This document shows, piece after piece, positions 41,746 to 50,823 of a stretch of 64,000 nucleotides of DNA (positions are counted from its first letter, which is position 1; the number at the start of each line of letters is the position of its first letter). This DNA is from UBA7662 sp036787895 (lineage in GTDB: Bacteria; Bacteroidota; Bacteroidia; UBA7662). The notes beneath the pieces are model-generated. The model was not told where the DNA came from. It searched no databases and worked only from the letters and a program-made list of their open reading frames with translations. The stretch covers positions 127,117 to 191,116 of the forward strand of contig DAIQOK010000002.1 of NCBI GenBank assembly GCA_036787895.1, in the 5' to 3' direction. The position numbers and the translations under genes were made by a program.

Positions 41746-43375
41746 TTTTGTTGTTGCGTTCTACTTCGAGTTTTACGGTTTTACCCTTTTCGAAAGCAGC
41801 CAGCGCTTTCATATACGACATCATATCACTAATGGTATAGTCGCCCAATTTGGTGATGATATCGCCGGCCAGCATGCCTGCAGCGTGACCTGGTTTACCT
41901 TCGGTAACACCATCTACTTTCACGCCTTTACCTTCATAAAAATAGTCGGGCATTACGCCTAAGGTTACTTTAAACCGGGGTGTATTTCGGCTGTCTTCGT
42001 CGGCTGTTTTGGTGAAAACCAGTTTCTCATTTGACGGCAATTGTCCTATAATGCGAAGTATAAAGGCCACAACCTCGGCCTGACCCTGATAATTCAGTTT
42101 ATCGGCATCATCTTCGGGCTTGTGGTAATCGCGGTGTGTACCGGTAAAAAAGTGAAGTACAGGTATATTTTGCAGATAAAAGGAGGTGTGGTCTGATGAA
42201 CCTGTGCCCGATTCGGTGGTTTTCAGCTGAAGGGGCCCGGCCTGACTTTCAACTACTTCTTTCCATAATGGCGAAGTGCCCACGCCGTGAACACCCAACT
42301 GCATGGTGCTACTGTCCAGTCGACCAATCATATCCATATTCAACATAGCAGTTACCTGGTCGATGGCAACGGTAGGGTTTTTTGCAAAATAAGCCGAGCC
42401 CAATAAGCCAAGTTCTTCGCCCGAAAAGGCAATAAAAAGGTAGTTAAACCGATCGTCGTTGCGCTTTTTAAGTTCACGAGCCAGCTCAATTAAGCCAGCT
42501 GTACCGGATGCATTATCGTCGGCACCATTATGAATGGCTTTTTTCGCAGTCGACAACGACCCACCGAGTGAGCCATCACCCAGGTGATCATAATGCGCAC
42601 CTATGACGACGGTTAGTGGTGCGTTATTGTTGATCCAACCGGCCACATTATGACCCGTGGTGGTGGTTTTCCTTATTTCTGTCTTCAAACTAACCTCCAT
42701 TGGTAGTTTTGAAGCAAGCGGTTTTTTCAAAAAGATTGCCGGCAAAGCAGCGGCTTGGGTGCGCCTGTCGAGCGGGTCGTTGGGCAAGGCATCTTCGGTT
42801 GAACCGGGATAAAAAACCACACCAATGGCACCCATTTTTTTGGCGAGCGAAATTTTCTGCTCCAGGGTGGCGTCAGCGCCAAATTTACCATGGGGGTTGT
42901 TCCCATCGGGACTACCCAGGCGGATGAAAAATATTTTGCCTTCCAACTCTTTCCGGCCGGCATAATCGTCGTGTTTTAGGGAGCTATTTTGTATGCCATA
43001 ACCAACATCCACCGGTTTGCCTTTTACGCTGCCGGTTGCAGTTATTGCCGGAACTGCATAGTCAGTGGCAAAACTCAGCTTTTCTTTATCAAATGCTACT
43101 ACTGTACCTCCAAAGGTCTGTTTGGCCGTAAAAGTAAAAGGCTGCAACCAATTTCCATTTTCGCCGGCTGGTATTAAACCGATATTTCTGAACTCTTGAA
43201 CAATGTAATTCGCTGCCTTGGCTTCGCCGGTTGTACCTGTTAATCGCCCTGCCAGGCTATCGTCGGCGAGGTAGTAAACGTGGTAGCGTAATTTGGCGCT
43301 AAGCGCATTTAGGTCCTGAGCAACGACCTGAATGGCAAAGACGCCTAAGGCAAAGAGTAAGAATATTTTTTTCAT
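41720..43375 (-). CDS. M28 family metallopeptidase with PA and PDZ domains
   Basis: A 551-residue exported zinc aminopeptidase-like enzyme. Signal peptide MKKIFLLFALGVFAIQVVAQ; a PA insert at about 90-250; M28 core with metal ligands in GAHYDHLGDG, NGADDNASGTAG, FSGEELGLLGS, NMDMIGR and FFTGTHRDYHKPED. A PDZ domain occupies about 455-550 (GKPGHAAGMLAGDIITKLGDY). It overlaps the upstream permease gene by an ATGA junction and tsaB downstream, so it belongs to a tightly packed cluster. The architecture is common in Bacteroidota; substrate preference is unknown. Confidence 0.92.
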   Translation of the reverse strand: MKKIFLLFALGVFAIQVVAQDLNALSAKLRYHVYYLADDSLAGRLTGTTGEAKAANYIVQEFRNIGLIPAGENGNWLQPFTFTAKQTFGGTVVAFDKEKLSFATDYAVPAITATGSVKGKPVDVGYGIQNSSLKHDDYAGRKELEGKIFFIRLGSPDGNNPHGKFGADATLEQKISLAKKMGAIGVVFYPGSTEDALPNDPLDRRTQAAALPAIFLKKPLASKLPMEVSLKTEIRKTTTTGHNVAGWINNNAPLTVVIGAHYDHLGDGSLGGSLSTAKKAIHNGADDNASGTAGLIELARELKKRNDDRFNYLFIAFSGEELGLLGSAYFAKNPTVAIDQVTAMLNMDMIGRLDSSTMQLGVHGVGTSPLWKEVVESQAGPLQLKTTESGTGSSDHTSFYLQNIPVLHFFTGTHRDYHKPEDDADKLNYQGQAEVVAFILRIIGQLPSNEKLVFTKTADEDSRNTPRFKVTLGVMPDYFYEGKGVKVDGVTEGKPGHAAGMLAGDIITKLGDYTISDMMSYMKALAAFEKGKTVKLEVERNNKIVPLEVTF

Positions 43376-44193
43376 CCGAATATGCTAAAATTCATTTGCA
43401 AAATTACGACGATAAAGAAGAGAACGAATATAAGCTTCATTGTTCTGACTGAGACGATTTGAGCTAGCCGTACACCATAAGGCGCCGACAAAATCACCCC
43501 AATGGCCATAGGTAAGATGGCAGGCAGGGCTAAAAGGCCGATTTGCCAGTCGCTCACCCGCCAGGAAGGCAGTTGAAAGGAATAAAATGTTACTGTAGTC
43601 AATGCCATCATGGCAATTGCACCCAGAGAGATAGAAGAAGCCTTTTTTAGCGGATATTTGATCACATCAGCGAGCAGAGGCACCATAATCACCCCGCCCC
43701 CAAGGCCGCTCATGGCCGATACAATACCACTTAGTGCGCCAACCAACACCAGTTTGGTTTTATCACCATGCTGTTGGCCTTCGCTGGTGAGTTTAGTTTT
43801 TCCAAAAATCAAACGTGCCATCAACGGCAGCAGCAGCAAAGTAAACAGCAAAGCGAACTGCTCTTTTTTATACCAGCTTAGTTGTTGCAGTCCAATCGAC
43901 GTCATTAAAGCCGTGAACGCCCCCGCGCCACCGACCAAAAGGGTGTCGGCTAGATGAAAATTTTTGATTCGGATTTGTTTCCAGGAGCCGGATAATCCGG
44001 AAATCATGGTCAGAAACAAGGAATTCCCTATCACAAAAACCACAAACTCGCTGCCAAAGCCGGCATAAGCCGCATAGTAGGCTGTGAGAACAGGTACATA
44101 CACTGTGCCTCCACCCACGCCTAAAAATCCTCCGATTAAACCACTCAACAGGCCGAAGAGCAGAAAAATCAGGAGCTGGCTCAGCTCAGGCAA
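43372..44193 (-). CDS. TauE/SafE family membrane permease
   Basis: A 273-residue integral membrane protein with about eight transmembrane helices arranged as two repeats, each opening with a glycine-rich motif (GLIGGFLGVGGGTVYVPVL; GIVSAMSGLGGGVIMVPLL). TauE/SafE proteins are exporters of sulfite or organosulfonates or carry other small anions; nothing nearby reveals the substrate. Translation begins at TTG 44193, two bases after the S41 protease stop, and ends in an ATGA overlap with the M28 gene. Confidence 0.88.
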   Translation of the reverse strand: MPELSQLLIFLLFGLLSGLIGGFLGVGGGTVYVPVLTAYYAAYAGFGSEFVVFVIGNSLFLTMISGLSGSWKQIRIKNFHLADTLLVGGAGAFTALMTSIGLQQLSWYKKEQFALLFTLLLLPLMARLIFGKTKLTSEGQQHGDKTKLVLVGALSGIVSAMSGLGGGVIMVPLLADVIKYPLKKASSISLGAIAMMALTTVTFYSFQLPSWRVSDWQIGLLALPAILPMAIGVILSAPYGVRLAQIVSVRTMKLIFVLFFIVVILQMNFSIFG

Positions 44194-44195
44194 AA

Positions 44196-45866
44196 TCAGT
44201 TAGGTTTTAGAATACTGGCGTAACGTTTGGCGTCCGAAAGTATGTCGATGGCTTCCTTAATTTCTGGATCACTGCGGAAAGCGGCACGTGTTCGGCCTTG
44301 CTGATAATAATATCGTGATACTATTTCCTGCTCCAGGAAGGACACGATTTCAGCTTTGTGCTTACGTACATCCAATTCCTTGTCGTGCTTTTGTTTGGCT
44401 TTCATGGCTTCATAGTCGGCCTGAATGGCTTCAAAATATTTCTCCTTTACCGCCTTTTCCTTAAAATCGTCCAGGGCCTTTTCACTCTCTGTTGTATAGT
44501 CGTAGTCCTTTTCCTTAATAAATGCCAGAAAATCCTCATATTCCGCATCCGACATCTTATAGTCTTCCGGCTTCGGTAAAACCGGATTCACCGAACGATA
44601 TAGGGTAGCATAATCGAAAATATGGCGACGAATCAATAATGAAGCGGTGATATTGCTTACATTTCTGTTGTCAAGCGGCACATCCGGACTAACCCCGCCG
44701 GCATCGTAAACTACCCGACCATTTTTGGTTTTGAAGGCCACACGCAGTGAATCAGCCTTTTTCACCGGTCGGTTCTGGGCATCCTTTTCTGAATAGTCGA
44801 TGGCCTGAATACAACGACCACTGGGGATATAATACTTGGCCGTTGTGATTTTCACCTGGGTGTTATAGGTCAACGGACGAACGGTTTGTACGAGGCCTTT
44901 GCCGAAAGACTTCTGTCCTATAACTACCCCTCTGTCGTAATCCTGTATCACGCCTGATACAATCTCCGAAGCCGAAGCCGAGGAGCCATCGATCAAAACG
45001 ACGATAGGCATATTCAAATCGAGTGGTTCGTGGTAGGTACGGTAACTTTTGTCCCATTCTTTCACTTTGCCCTTGGTATCGACTACCAAACTGCCTTTGG
45101 GAATAAAAATACCGCTGATGCGGATGGCTTCATCAAGCGAGCCACCGAGGTTGCCGCGCAAGTCGAAGACCAATTTTTTCATGCCTTGCCCTTTGAGTTT
45201 GTTAATTGCAGCGATCACTTCGTTACCGGCATTGGTACGGAAGCCACTCAGATTTACATAACCCACTTCTTTATCGAGCATACCGGCATAACTCACACTT
45301 TCCACCTTAATCTCCTGGCGGGTGAGCACCTTATCGATAGGTAGTTTTTCACCAAGTCGCTGAATTTTCACCTTCACTTCGGTATTCGGCTGGCCTTTAA
45401 GCAACTTGCTTACGTCGTCGGTGCTTTTGCCTTTCACTGGCTTACCATCAATTTCGAGCAGTAAATCGCCGGCCCTTAAATCGGCTTTCTGTGCCGGAAA
45501 GTTCTCATAGGGATCGGCTATGATGACGTCATCCTCCTTTTTGGAGATGAGCGCACCGATACCGCCATACTGACCGGTAGTCATGAAGCGGAAATCTTCC
45601 ATCTCCGATTCAGAGATATAGTCGGTATACGGATCCAGACTTTTGAGCATGGCATCAATGCCGGTGCGCATAAACTTAGCCGGCTCAATTTCATCTACAT
45701 AATAGGTGTTCACCTCCCGGTAAAGCGAAGCGAATATTTCGATGTTTTTAGACAGCTCGAAATAGTCGGTGACAAACGAAAAAGTGAAAAAGCTGCCTAA
45801 AACCACGGCAGCAAAGACCAACATCCTGCCACTACGCAGGCGAATTTGTGACAACCAATTCTTCAT
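44196..45866 (-). CDS. S41 family C-terminal processing peptidase
   Basis: A 556-residue tail-specific protease. N-terminal membrane anchor or signal (MLVFAAVVLGSFFTFSF), PDZ domain at about 95-185 (AQKADLRAGDLLLEIDG), then the catalytic domain with the Ser in DGSSASASEIVSG and the Lys in GQKSFGKGLVQT. The Ser/Lys dyad is intact. These proteases trim or degrade periplasmic proteins at their C-termini. The position after rpmH-rnpA-yidD is a recurring arrangement in Bacteroidota. The C-terminal 120 residues are a charged helical extension. Confidence 0.95.
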   Translation of the reverse strand: MKNWLSQIRLRSGRMLVFAAVVLGSFFTFSFVTDYFELSKNIEIFASLYREVNTYYVDEIEPAKFMRTGIDAMLKSLDPYTDYISESEMEDFRFMTTGQYGGIGALISKKEDDVIIADPYENFPAQKADLRAGDLLLEIDGKPVKGKSTDDVSKLLKGQPNTEVKVKIQRLGEKLPIDKVLTRQEIKVESVSYAGMLDKEVGYVNLSGFRTNAGNEVIAAINKLKGQGMKKLVFDLRGNLGGSLDEAIRISGIFIPKGSLVVDTKGKVKEWDKSYRTYHEPLDLNMPIVVLIDGSSASASEIVSGVIQDYDRGVVIGQKSFGKGLVQTVRPLTYNTQVKITTAKYYIPSGRCIQAIDYSEKDAQNRPVKKADSLRVAFKTKNGRVVYDAGGVSPDVPLDNRNVSNITASLLIRRHIFDYATLYRSVNPVLPKPEDYKMSDAEYEDFLAFIKEKDYDYTTESEKALDDFKEKAVKEKYFEAIQADYEAMKAKQKHDKELDVRKHKAEIVSFLEQEIVSRYYYQQGRTRAAFRSDPEIKEAIDILSDAKRYASILKPN

Positions 45867-45879
45867 AAACTAATTTTTT

Positions 45880-46089
45880 TTAAGGTACCGGGTCATGACC
45901 ATGGCCACCCCAGGGATGACAACGACTGATCCGGCGGATTGTTAGCCAACCGCCTTTAAAAAAACCATAACGTTGAATCGCCGCTATTCCATAAGCCGAG
46001 CAAGTAGGATGGTACCGGCAGGCATTAGGCAATAGTGGCGAAAGCAGGACCTGATAGAGTTTAATCAGGCCAATCAACAGGTATTTCAA
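45880..46089 (-). CDS. yidD: Membrane protein insertion efficiency factor YidD
   Basis: A 69-residue YidD: amphipathic N-terminal helix (LIGLIKLYQVLLSPLLP), conserved RYHPTCSAYGIAAI with its Cys, and the GGHGHDPVP C-terminus. It assists YidC-dependent membrane protein insertion. The start is TTG at 46089, sharing TTGA with the rnpA stop, so the two are translationally coupled. Standard neighbours (rpmH, rnpA). Confidence 0.96.
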   Translation of the reverse strand: MKYLLIGLIKLYQVLLSPLLPNACRYHPTCSAYGIAAIQRYGFFKGGWLTIRRISRCHPWGGHGHDPVP

Positions 46090-46478
46090 GGAGCAGTTGG
46101 ATTCAGGGCATCCAGCAATCGATGTAGCGCATACACCAATTGTTTCTCAAGAAACGCATAGTCGCGGATATCTTTTGCCGAATAGCTAACTAAAAATACG
46201 ACTTGTTTATTGCTCCGGATGAGTTCCTCGTAAAATTTAGCTTTGTTTAACCGGTAAGCCTCCTTGAGGCGCCTCCTGATGAGATTCCGGTCGGTCGCAT
46301 TTTTAAACCGCCGCTTGGGCACCGAAAAAACTACTTGCGCTGGAAAAGGCAAGCTGCCGTCGGTGATTTCAAGCAAATGTATGGCAAATGGAAAAACAAA
46401 AAAGGAAGAACCACTGGTAAACAGGGCATCCAAATAGGATTTCCTGCAGAGTCGTTCTTCCTTTTTGAAGGTCAACAT
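46086..46478 (-). CDS. rnpA: Ribonuclease P protein component
   Basis: A 130-residue RNase P protein subunit that assists the RNA subunit in 5' maturation of tRNA precursors. The family motif is present as KRRFKNATDRNLIRRRLKEAY (RNR box), with the N-terminal FKKEERLCRKS and the FVFPFAIHLLEI strand. It lies 33 bp downstream of rpmH and overlaps yidD by four bases. Confidence 0.96.
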   Translation of the reverse strand: MLTFKKEERLCRKSYLDALFTSGSSFFVFPFAIHLLEITDGSLPFPAQVVFSVPKRRFKNATDRNLIRRRLKEAYRLNKAKFYEELIRSNKQVVFLVSYSAKDIRDYAFLEKQLVYALHRLLDALNPTAP

Positions 46479-46511
46479 GGCTGTAAGCGCCCGGGTAGAC
46501 GCAGCCTATAA

Positions 46512-46670
46512 TTAGGCCTTATGGCGCTTCTCGCTCGAAACTGAAAGCTTCTTGCGGCCTTTACCACGACGACGTGCCAATACAGCGCGTCCGTTTGCAG
46601 TTGCCATACGGTTACGAAAACCGTGCTTATTTCTTCTCTTCCGTACAGATGGTTGGAAAGTCCTTTTCAT
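46512..46670 (-). CDS. rpmH: Large ribosomal subunit protein bL34
   Basis: A 52-residue bL34: it starts MKRTFQPSVRKRRNKHGF and ends in KRHKA, with the highly basic GRAVLARRRGKGRKKLSVS in between. The length is typical of Bacteroidota. It heads the rpmH-rnpA-yidD operon and has an excellent promoter upstream. No dnaA box cluster or dnaA gene is visible on the upstream side, unlike the classical origin context. Confidence 0.97.
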   Translation of the reverse strand: MKRTFQPSVRKRRNKHGFRNRMATANGRAVLARRRGKGRKKLSVSSEKRHKA

Positions 46671-46695
46671 CGCCGCTCGTTTTTAAACAGGACTG

Positions 46696-46726
46696 CAAAT
46701 ATAGAAGTCTGAAAACAATATCCCAA
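46696..46726 (-). promoter_or_regulatory. Promoter of the rpmH operon
   Basis: On the minus strand TTG at 46726-46724, a 20-nt spacer and TATATTTG at 46703-46696 give a full match to the Bacteroidota -33/-7 pattern. The -7 box lies 25 nt before the rpmH ATG. The box and its extension (TATATTTGCAGTCC) are nearly the same as those before the tRNA-Met gene. Confidence 0.65.
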
Positions 46727-46829
46727 GTCGATTCTCAAAATTAACCGAAATAAATGGTCAGCTACCTGAAAAAAACAGCTTAGCTCTCCCTAACTTCTGC
46801 TAAATCTGAATTCTTCGTAGTTTAACACC

Positions 46830-47153
46830 ATGTTATATGCGCCTTTGAAAGCCGAGCAGGTCAAGCAGTTGCACCGAACGTTTAAGGACTTGTGCCACGA
46901 AAACCGTTTGCGCATCATCTCTCTGTTGATGGAAATTCCAGAGCTTCATGTAACCGATTTGGTCGAAAAACTCCAGCTCGATCAGGCCTTGGTATCCCAC
47001 CACCTTAAGCTCTTGTCGCGTTCAAAAATCATTCAAATACGCCGCGATGGCAAGTTCAGCTATTACCGCATCAATCAACAAAAAATGCTCGGATTGATTA
47101 CCGCATTACACTTTTTGAAGCACGACAACCAGGCCTTAAAGACAAAAGTCTGA
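46830..47153 (+). CDS. ArsR family winged-helix regulator
   Basis: A 107-residue ArsR-type regulator: FKDLCHENRLRIISLLME, then recognition helix DQALVSHHLKLLSRSKIIQIRRDG and wing FSYYRIN. One Cys (residue 24) is not enough for a standard metal site. It is monocistronic, with TAGTTTAA eight bases before the ATG as a weak -7 box. It lies between the rpmH and lpdA units; the target is not evident. Confidence 0.88.
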   Translation: MLYAPLKAEQVKQLHRTFKDLCHENRLRIISLLMEIPELHVTDLVEKLQLDQALVSHHLKLLSRSKIIQIRRDGKFSYYRINQQKMLGLITALHFLKHDNQALKTKV

Positions 47154-47214
47154 AATTTTAATAGTCACAGCCCATTTAGGTTCAGCACCACATCATCACC
47201 TCAACCTGGGAATT

Positions 47215-47250
47215 CAAAAAAAAGAGCCACTCCTTTGCAGCAGTGGCTCT
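47215..47250 (-). terminator. Terminator of lpdA
   Basis: AGAGCCACT and AGTGGCTCT form a 9-bp stem with a 10-nt loop. On the minus strand the stem is followed by eight T. It lies 17 bp after the lpdA stop codon. Confidence 0.9.
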
Positions 47251-47266
47251 TCTAAAAGAGGTAGAC

Positions 47267-48655
47267 CTAGAGGTGAATTACTTCGCCGTAGGCAGCAGCA
47301 GCGGCTTCCATCACGGCTTCACTCATGGTTGGATGCGGGTGAACGGCTTTGATGATTTCGTGGCCCGTAGTTTCGAGTTTGCGGGCTACAACTACTTCGG
47401 CTATCATTTCGGTTACGTTGGCGCCGATCATGTGGGCACCGAGGAACTCACCGTATTTGGCGTCGAAAATTACTTTCACAAAACCATCTTTGGCACCGGC
47501 AGCGCTGGCTTTTCCTGAGGCGCTGAAGGGGAATTTACCGACTTTGATTTCGTAACCGGCTTCTTTGGCAGCTTTTTCGGTCATGCCAACGGAGGCAATC
47601 TCCGGTGAGCAATAGGTACAGCCAGGTATGTTGCCATAATCGAGTGGCTCGGGGTGGTGACCGGCGATTTTTTCGACACAGATAATGCCTTCGGCAGAGG
47701 CTACGTGGGCCAAGGCCGGACCTTTCACCACATCACCGATGGCGTAATAGCCGGGGATATTGGTCTGGTAAAATTCGTTGGTGACAATTTTGCCTTTGTC
47801 GGTGGCTATGCCGGTGGTTTCGAGACCCAGGTTTTCGATATTGGCAACTACACCCGCAGCACTGAGAACAATCTCGGCTTCGAGTGTGATTTCACCATTG
47901 GGGGTTTTTACCCGGGCTTTGCAAAGGGCACCACTGGTATCAACAGCTTCCACACTTGAATTGGTGTGGATTTCGATGCCGTTCTTTTTGTAGATTTTTT
48001 CGAGGGCTTTGGAAACGTCTTCGTCTTCGACAGGCACGATGTTCGGCATAAACTCGACTATGGTCACTTTCGTACCGAGTGTGCTGTAGAAATAGGCAAA
48101 CTCCACCCCTATGGCGCCTGAACCAATGACGAGCATGGATTTAGGCTGTTTTTCGAGGCTCATCGCCTTTCGGTATTCGATGATTTTTTTGCCATCGATG
48201 GGGATGTTAGGCAAAGCGCGGGCACGACCGCCGGTAGCGATGATGATGTGTTGGGCGCTAATTTCCGATTTGGTGCCATCGGCTGCCGTAACTTCCACCT
48301 TTTTGCCTGGTTTCACCAGGGCGGTTCCCATGACGACATCAATTTTGTTCTTTTTCATCAGAAAACCAATGCCTTTGCTCATACCGTCGGCAACGCCACG
48401 ACTGCGTTTGATGATGGCCTCAAAATTAGAGCTGGCCTCGGTTACATTGATGCCATAATCGGCAGCGTGCTGGATATATTCGAATACATTGGCACTTTTG
48501 AGGAGGGCTTTGGTAGGTATACAACCCCAGTTGAGGCAAATGCCGCCCAGCGATTCCCGCTCAACGACCGCCGTTTTCAGGCCCAATTGTGAAGCGCGGA
48601 TAGCCGCCACATAACCACCGGGACCGCCACCAATCACAAGCACATCGTAATTCAT
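47267..48655 (-). CDS. lpdA: Dihydrolipoyl dehydrogenase (E3)
   Basis: A 462-residue flavoprotein that reoxidises dihydrolipoamide for 2-oxoacid dehydrogenase complexes and glycine cleavage. FAD loop VIGGGPGGYVAAIRA (residues 7-21); redox disulfide Cys40/Cys45 (GGICLNWGCIPTKAL); NAD loop VIGSGAIGVEFAYF; C-terminal active-site His and Glu in HPHPTMSEAVME. ATG at 48655 (MNYDVLVIGG) is the evident start; an in-frame ATG 40 codons upstream would add an unrelated stretch. A TATCTTG box lies upstream and a clean terminator follows. No E1 or E2 genes adjoin it, so E3 is encoded alone. Confidence 0.97.
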   Translation of the reverse strand: MNYDVLVIGGGPGGYVAAIRASQLGLKTAVVERESLGGICLNWGCIPTKALLKSANVFEYIQHAADYGINVTEASSNFEAIIKRSRGVADGMSKGIGFLMKKNKIDVVMGTALVKPGKKVEVTAADGTKSEISAQHIIIATGGRARALPNIPIDGKKIIEYRKAMSLEKQPKSMLVIGSGAIGVEFAYFYSTLGTKVTIVEFMPNIVPVEDEDVSKALEKIYKKNGIEIHTNSSVEAVDTSGALCKARVKTPNGEITLEAEIVLSAAGVVANIENLGLETTGIATDKGKIVTNEFYQTNIPGYYAIGDVVKGPALAHVASAEGIICVEKIAGHHPEPLDYGNIPGCTYCSPEIASVGMTEKAAKEAGYEIKVGKFPFSASGKASAAGAKDGFVKVIFDAKYGEFLGAHMIGANVTEMIAEVVVARKLETTGHEIIKAVHPHPTMSEAVMEAAAAAYGEVIHL

Positions 48656-48677
48656 AAGTAGATTTTTAAAGCGGCTG

Positions 48678-48684
48678 CAAGATA
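48678..48684 (-). promoter_or_regulatory. Putative -7 box for lpdA
   Basis: Minus-strand TATCTTG followed by CAGCC lies 22 nt before the lpdA ATG. It is one base short of the full TAnnTTTG consensus. Confidence 0.3.
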
Positions 48685-48923
48685 GGGCATTTGGGCGAAA
48701 ACTTGGAAAAAGTAGCTTGAGAAGTCCTGCTGTCGGTTCATTAACCAAGATGGTTGATGCAGTCTTAATGCACAAAGCAAAACCAAAATATGAGCTTCAC
48801 TTGTTGACAGTCCACAGACCATGTTCGATTTATGATGTTCAAAGACGCATTAGGTTCGATAATTTGTCGTCTACAGCTGAAAATAAGCTTGGTGTTTGGC
48901 ACCAATACTGCGCTAAATTATGC

Positions 48924-50315
48924 ATGAGAATCACCCAACTTCTGCTCATCAGCTTTATCTACACGCTTACGCCTTTTCAAAAATTATTCGCCCAGGATTT
49001 CTGGCAATCCAGCGGTTTTATTTCTGCTTCTATGGCACCCACTTTTTGTATCAAGCACAGTACAGCCAATGACGTGCTGCTGGTAGGTACTTTAGGTGAA
49101 GGCCTCTGGCGAAGCATCGACGGCGGCCAAAACTGGCAGCAAGTTTTCAGTGGCCCTGAGGCTAATTATGTATACAGTCTTGAACGTTACAACAACCTCT
49201 GGTGGGCAGGTACCGATGGCGGCATTCTTCGCTCCAGCGATGACGGCCAACACTGGACTTTTGAAGCCTTAGCAACGACCGACCCGGTAATGGACCTGCT
49301 TTATACCCCCGAAGGTTCACTTTATGCTGCTACTACCGATTTTTGGTCGGGCGAATTAAGTGGTTCCGGCATATTTCGCTCCAACGATGGCGGAAGTCAA
49401 TGGTTCAGTGTAAATCAAGGGCTCGCATCGACTGCCGTTCGTTTTTTGGCACGAAGTAGCAATGGCCGACTTTTCGCCGCGCTCACCGGAAATAGCCCCC
49501 AGGGTGAAGCAGTAAGTCTGGCTTATTCCGACAATGGCGGTGCCAGCTGGCAAAATAACCCCCTACGCATTCGAAGTGGCAATGATTCCTTTCCGGCACC
49601 TGTCCGCGCCATGGAGTGGCACGCTCTGGTGGTTGCCCCCGACGACAGCTTATGGATCTCTTTCCATGGCACCTATGATGATGGTCAAAATGGTAGCTTC
49701 GGGGTAGAATTTATGGCCGTTACAAGTCATCATCTACCCTATTGGATTATTCCCCGCGCCCTCACACCTTCGGCCTGGTGGTGGATGCAACCCGGGTTAG
49801 CAGGTATTTTTTTTACCCAAAATGGCTGCCAACTCGGATCCTGGCAAGGAGTAGCACGTGGAGGCCCTTGGCTTAAAAGTGTGGGTCAAAATAATTTTCG
49901 AAATATCAAAAGCGGCATAATACCTTCAACTGATGGCTGGCATTTTAACCGTTTTACCGAAGATGGAGGTGGGCGTATTTATGCCATTCAGCCCTGGGAA
50001 CCTGGCGTATATTTCAGCGATTCACTGCGGCACAGTCCTTTAGCCCTCGCCCCATCAAACACTTTCGAAACTCTAAAGCTGGGTCCCAACCCAAGCCCCG
50101 ATCTGCTTTATCTCTCCTTCAATTGTAGCGCTACCTCAACCGTATTTTACCAGATAAACAATATGCAGGGACAAAATGTCGTGTCTGGTAGCTGGCCGGC
50201 ACAGCCGCAAAATGAGGTGCAAATAGATGTGAGCAAGCTGGCCCCCAGCACCTATTTGCTGCAATTACGTCAAGACCAGCGCTTCGAAAACCGGCGAATA
50301 ATTGTGGCGCGATAA
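48924..50315 (+). CDS. T9SS cargo protein with BNR-like repeats
   Basis: A 463-residue exported protein. Signal peptide MRITQLLLISFIYTLTPFQKLFAQ. Residues 40-380 carry Asp-box/BNR-type turns of a beta propeller (RSIDGGQNWQQVF, RSSDDGQHWTFEA, RSNDGGSQWFSV, YSDNGGASWQNN), as in sialidases and photosystem stability-factor-like proteins, but no sialidase catalytic residues are evident. The last 75 residues form a T9SS type A tail (LKLGPNPSPDLLYLSF, then STYLLQLRQD). ATG at 48924 fits the signal peptide; a frame from 48717 adds 69 residues without protein character. It is divergent from lpdA. Confidence 0.85.
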   Translation: MRITQLLLISFIYTLTPFQKLFAQDFWQSSGFISASMAPTFCIKHSTANDVLLVGTLGEGLWRSIDGGQNWQQVFSGPEANYVYSLERYNNLWWAGTDGGILRSSDDGQHWTFEALATTDPVMDLLYTPEGSLYAATTDFWSGELSGSGIFRSNDGGSQWFSVNQGLASTAVRFLARSSNGRLFAALTGNSPQGEAVSLAYSDNGGASWQNNPLRIRSGNDSFPAPVRAMEWHALVVAPDDSLWISFHGTYDDGQNGSFGVEFMAVTSHHLPYWIIPRALTPSAWWWMQPGLAGIFFTQNGCQLGSWQGVARGGPWLKSVGQNNFRNIKSGIIPSTDGWHFNRFTEDGGGRIYAIQPWEPGVYFSDSLRHSPLALAPSNTFETLKLGPNPSPDLLYLSFNCSATSTVFYQINNMQGQNVVSGSWPAQPQNEVQIDVSKLAPSTYLLQLRQDQRFENRRIIVAR

Positions 50316-50327
50316 GGGCATTTATAG

Positions 50328-50360
50328 TTGACAGCAGATTGCAACGAATTCACTAATTTG
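50328..50360 (+). promoter_or_regulatory. Predicted promoter of the DUF2147 gene
   Basis: TTG at 50328-50330 and TAATTTG at 50354-50360 (followed by CA) are 23 nt apart. The ATG follows 19 nt after the -7 box. Confidence 0.4.
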
Positions 50361-50379
50361 CATCAACTAAACCCCAGGC

Positions 50380-50823
50380 ATGCGTCTCCGAATTCTGCTT
50401 CCTTTGCTGTTGATCAGCACTTTTCTGATGAGTCAGGATAACAAAGAAACACTCATTCTTGGCACCTGGCTCAACGTAAAACAAACTGCCCATATCCGCA
50501 TTGAGCAGGTGAACAACAAAATTCAAGGCAAAATTGTGTGGCTCAAACATCCCCTCGACGACAAAGGCCAACCGCTTACCGACATTAACAATCCTGATAA
50601 AAAGAAAAGACAAAATCCGGTGCTCGGTTTATACGTCCTCAAAGGATTCACTTACTCGGGCAATGGCAAATGGGAAGGTGGCACCATCTATTCGCCTGAA
50701 TTGGGCAAGGTATACGACTGCGAAATCAGCATTAGCGACCCCAACAAACTCGAGGTACGTGGCTTTATCGGTGTTTCACTCGTAGGCCGCACCGACATCT
50801 GGACGCGCGTAAAAACGCACTAG
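50380..50823 (+). CDS. DUF2147 family exported protein
   Basis: A 147-residue small exported protein with signal peptide (LRILLPLLLISTFLMSQ). The family hallmarks are LGTWLNVKQTAHIRI, IQGKIVWLKHPLDDKG, the NPVLGLYVLKGF core and GTIYSPELGKVYDCEI ending with IGVSLVGRTDIWTRV. DUF2147 is a lipocalin-like periplasmic fold of unknown function. The stop codon overlaps the convergent PAP2 gene stop by four bases. Confidence 0.92.
   Translation: MRLRILLPLLLISTFLMSQDNKETLILGTWLNVKQTAHIRIEQVNNKIQGKIVWLKHPLDDKGQPLTDINNPDKKKRQNPVLGLYVLKGFTYSGNGKWEGGTIYSPELGKVYDCEISISDPNKLEVRGFIGVSLVGRTDIWTRVKTH

Noticed and set aside
46512..46830. Replication origin near rpmH
   Set aside because: No dnaA gene and no cluster of DnaA boxes is visible; the 159-bp spacer holds only promoter elements.
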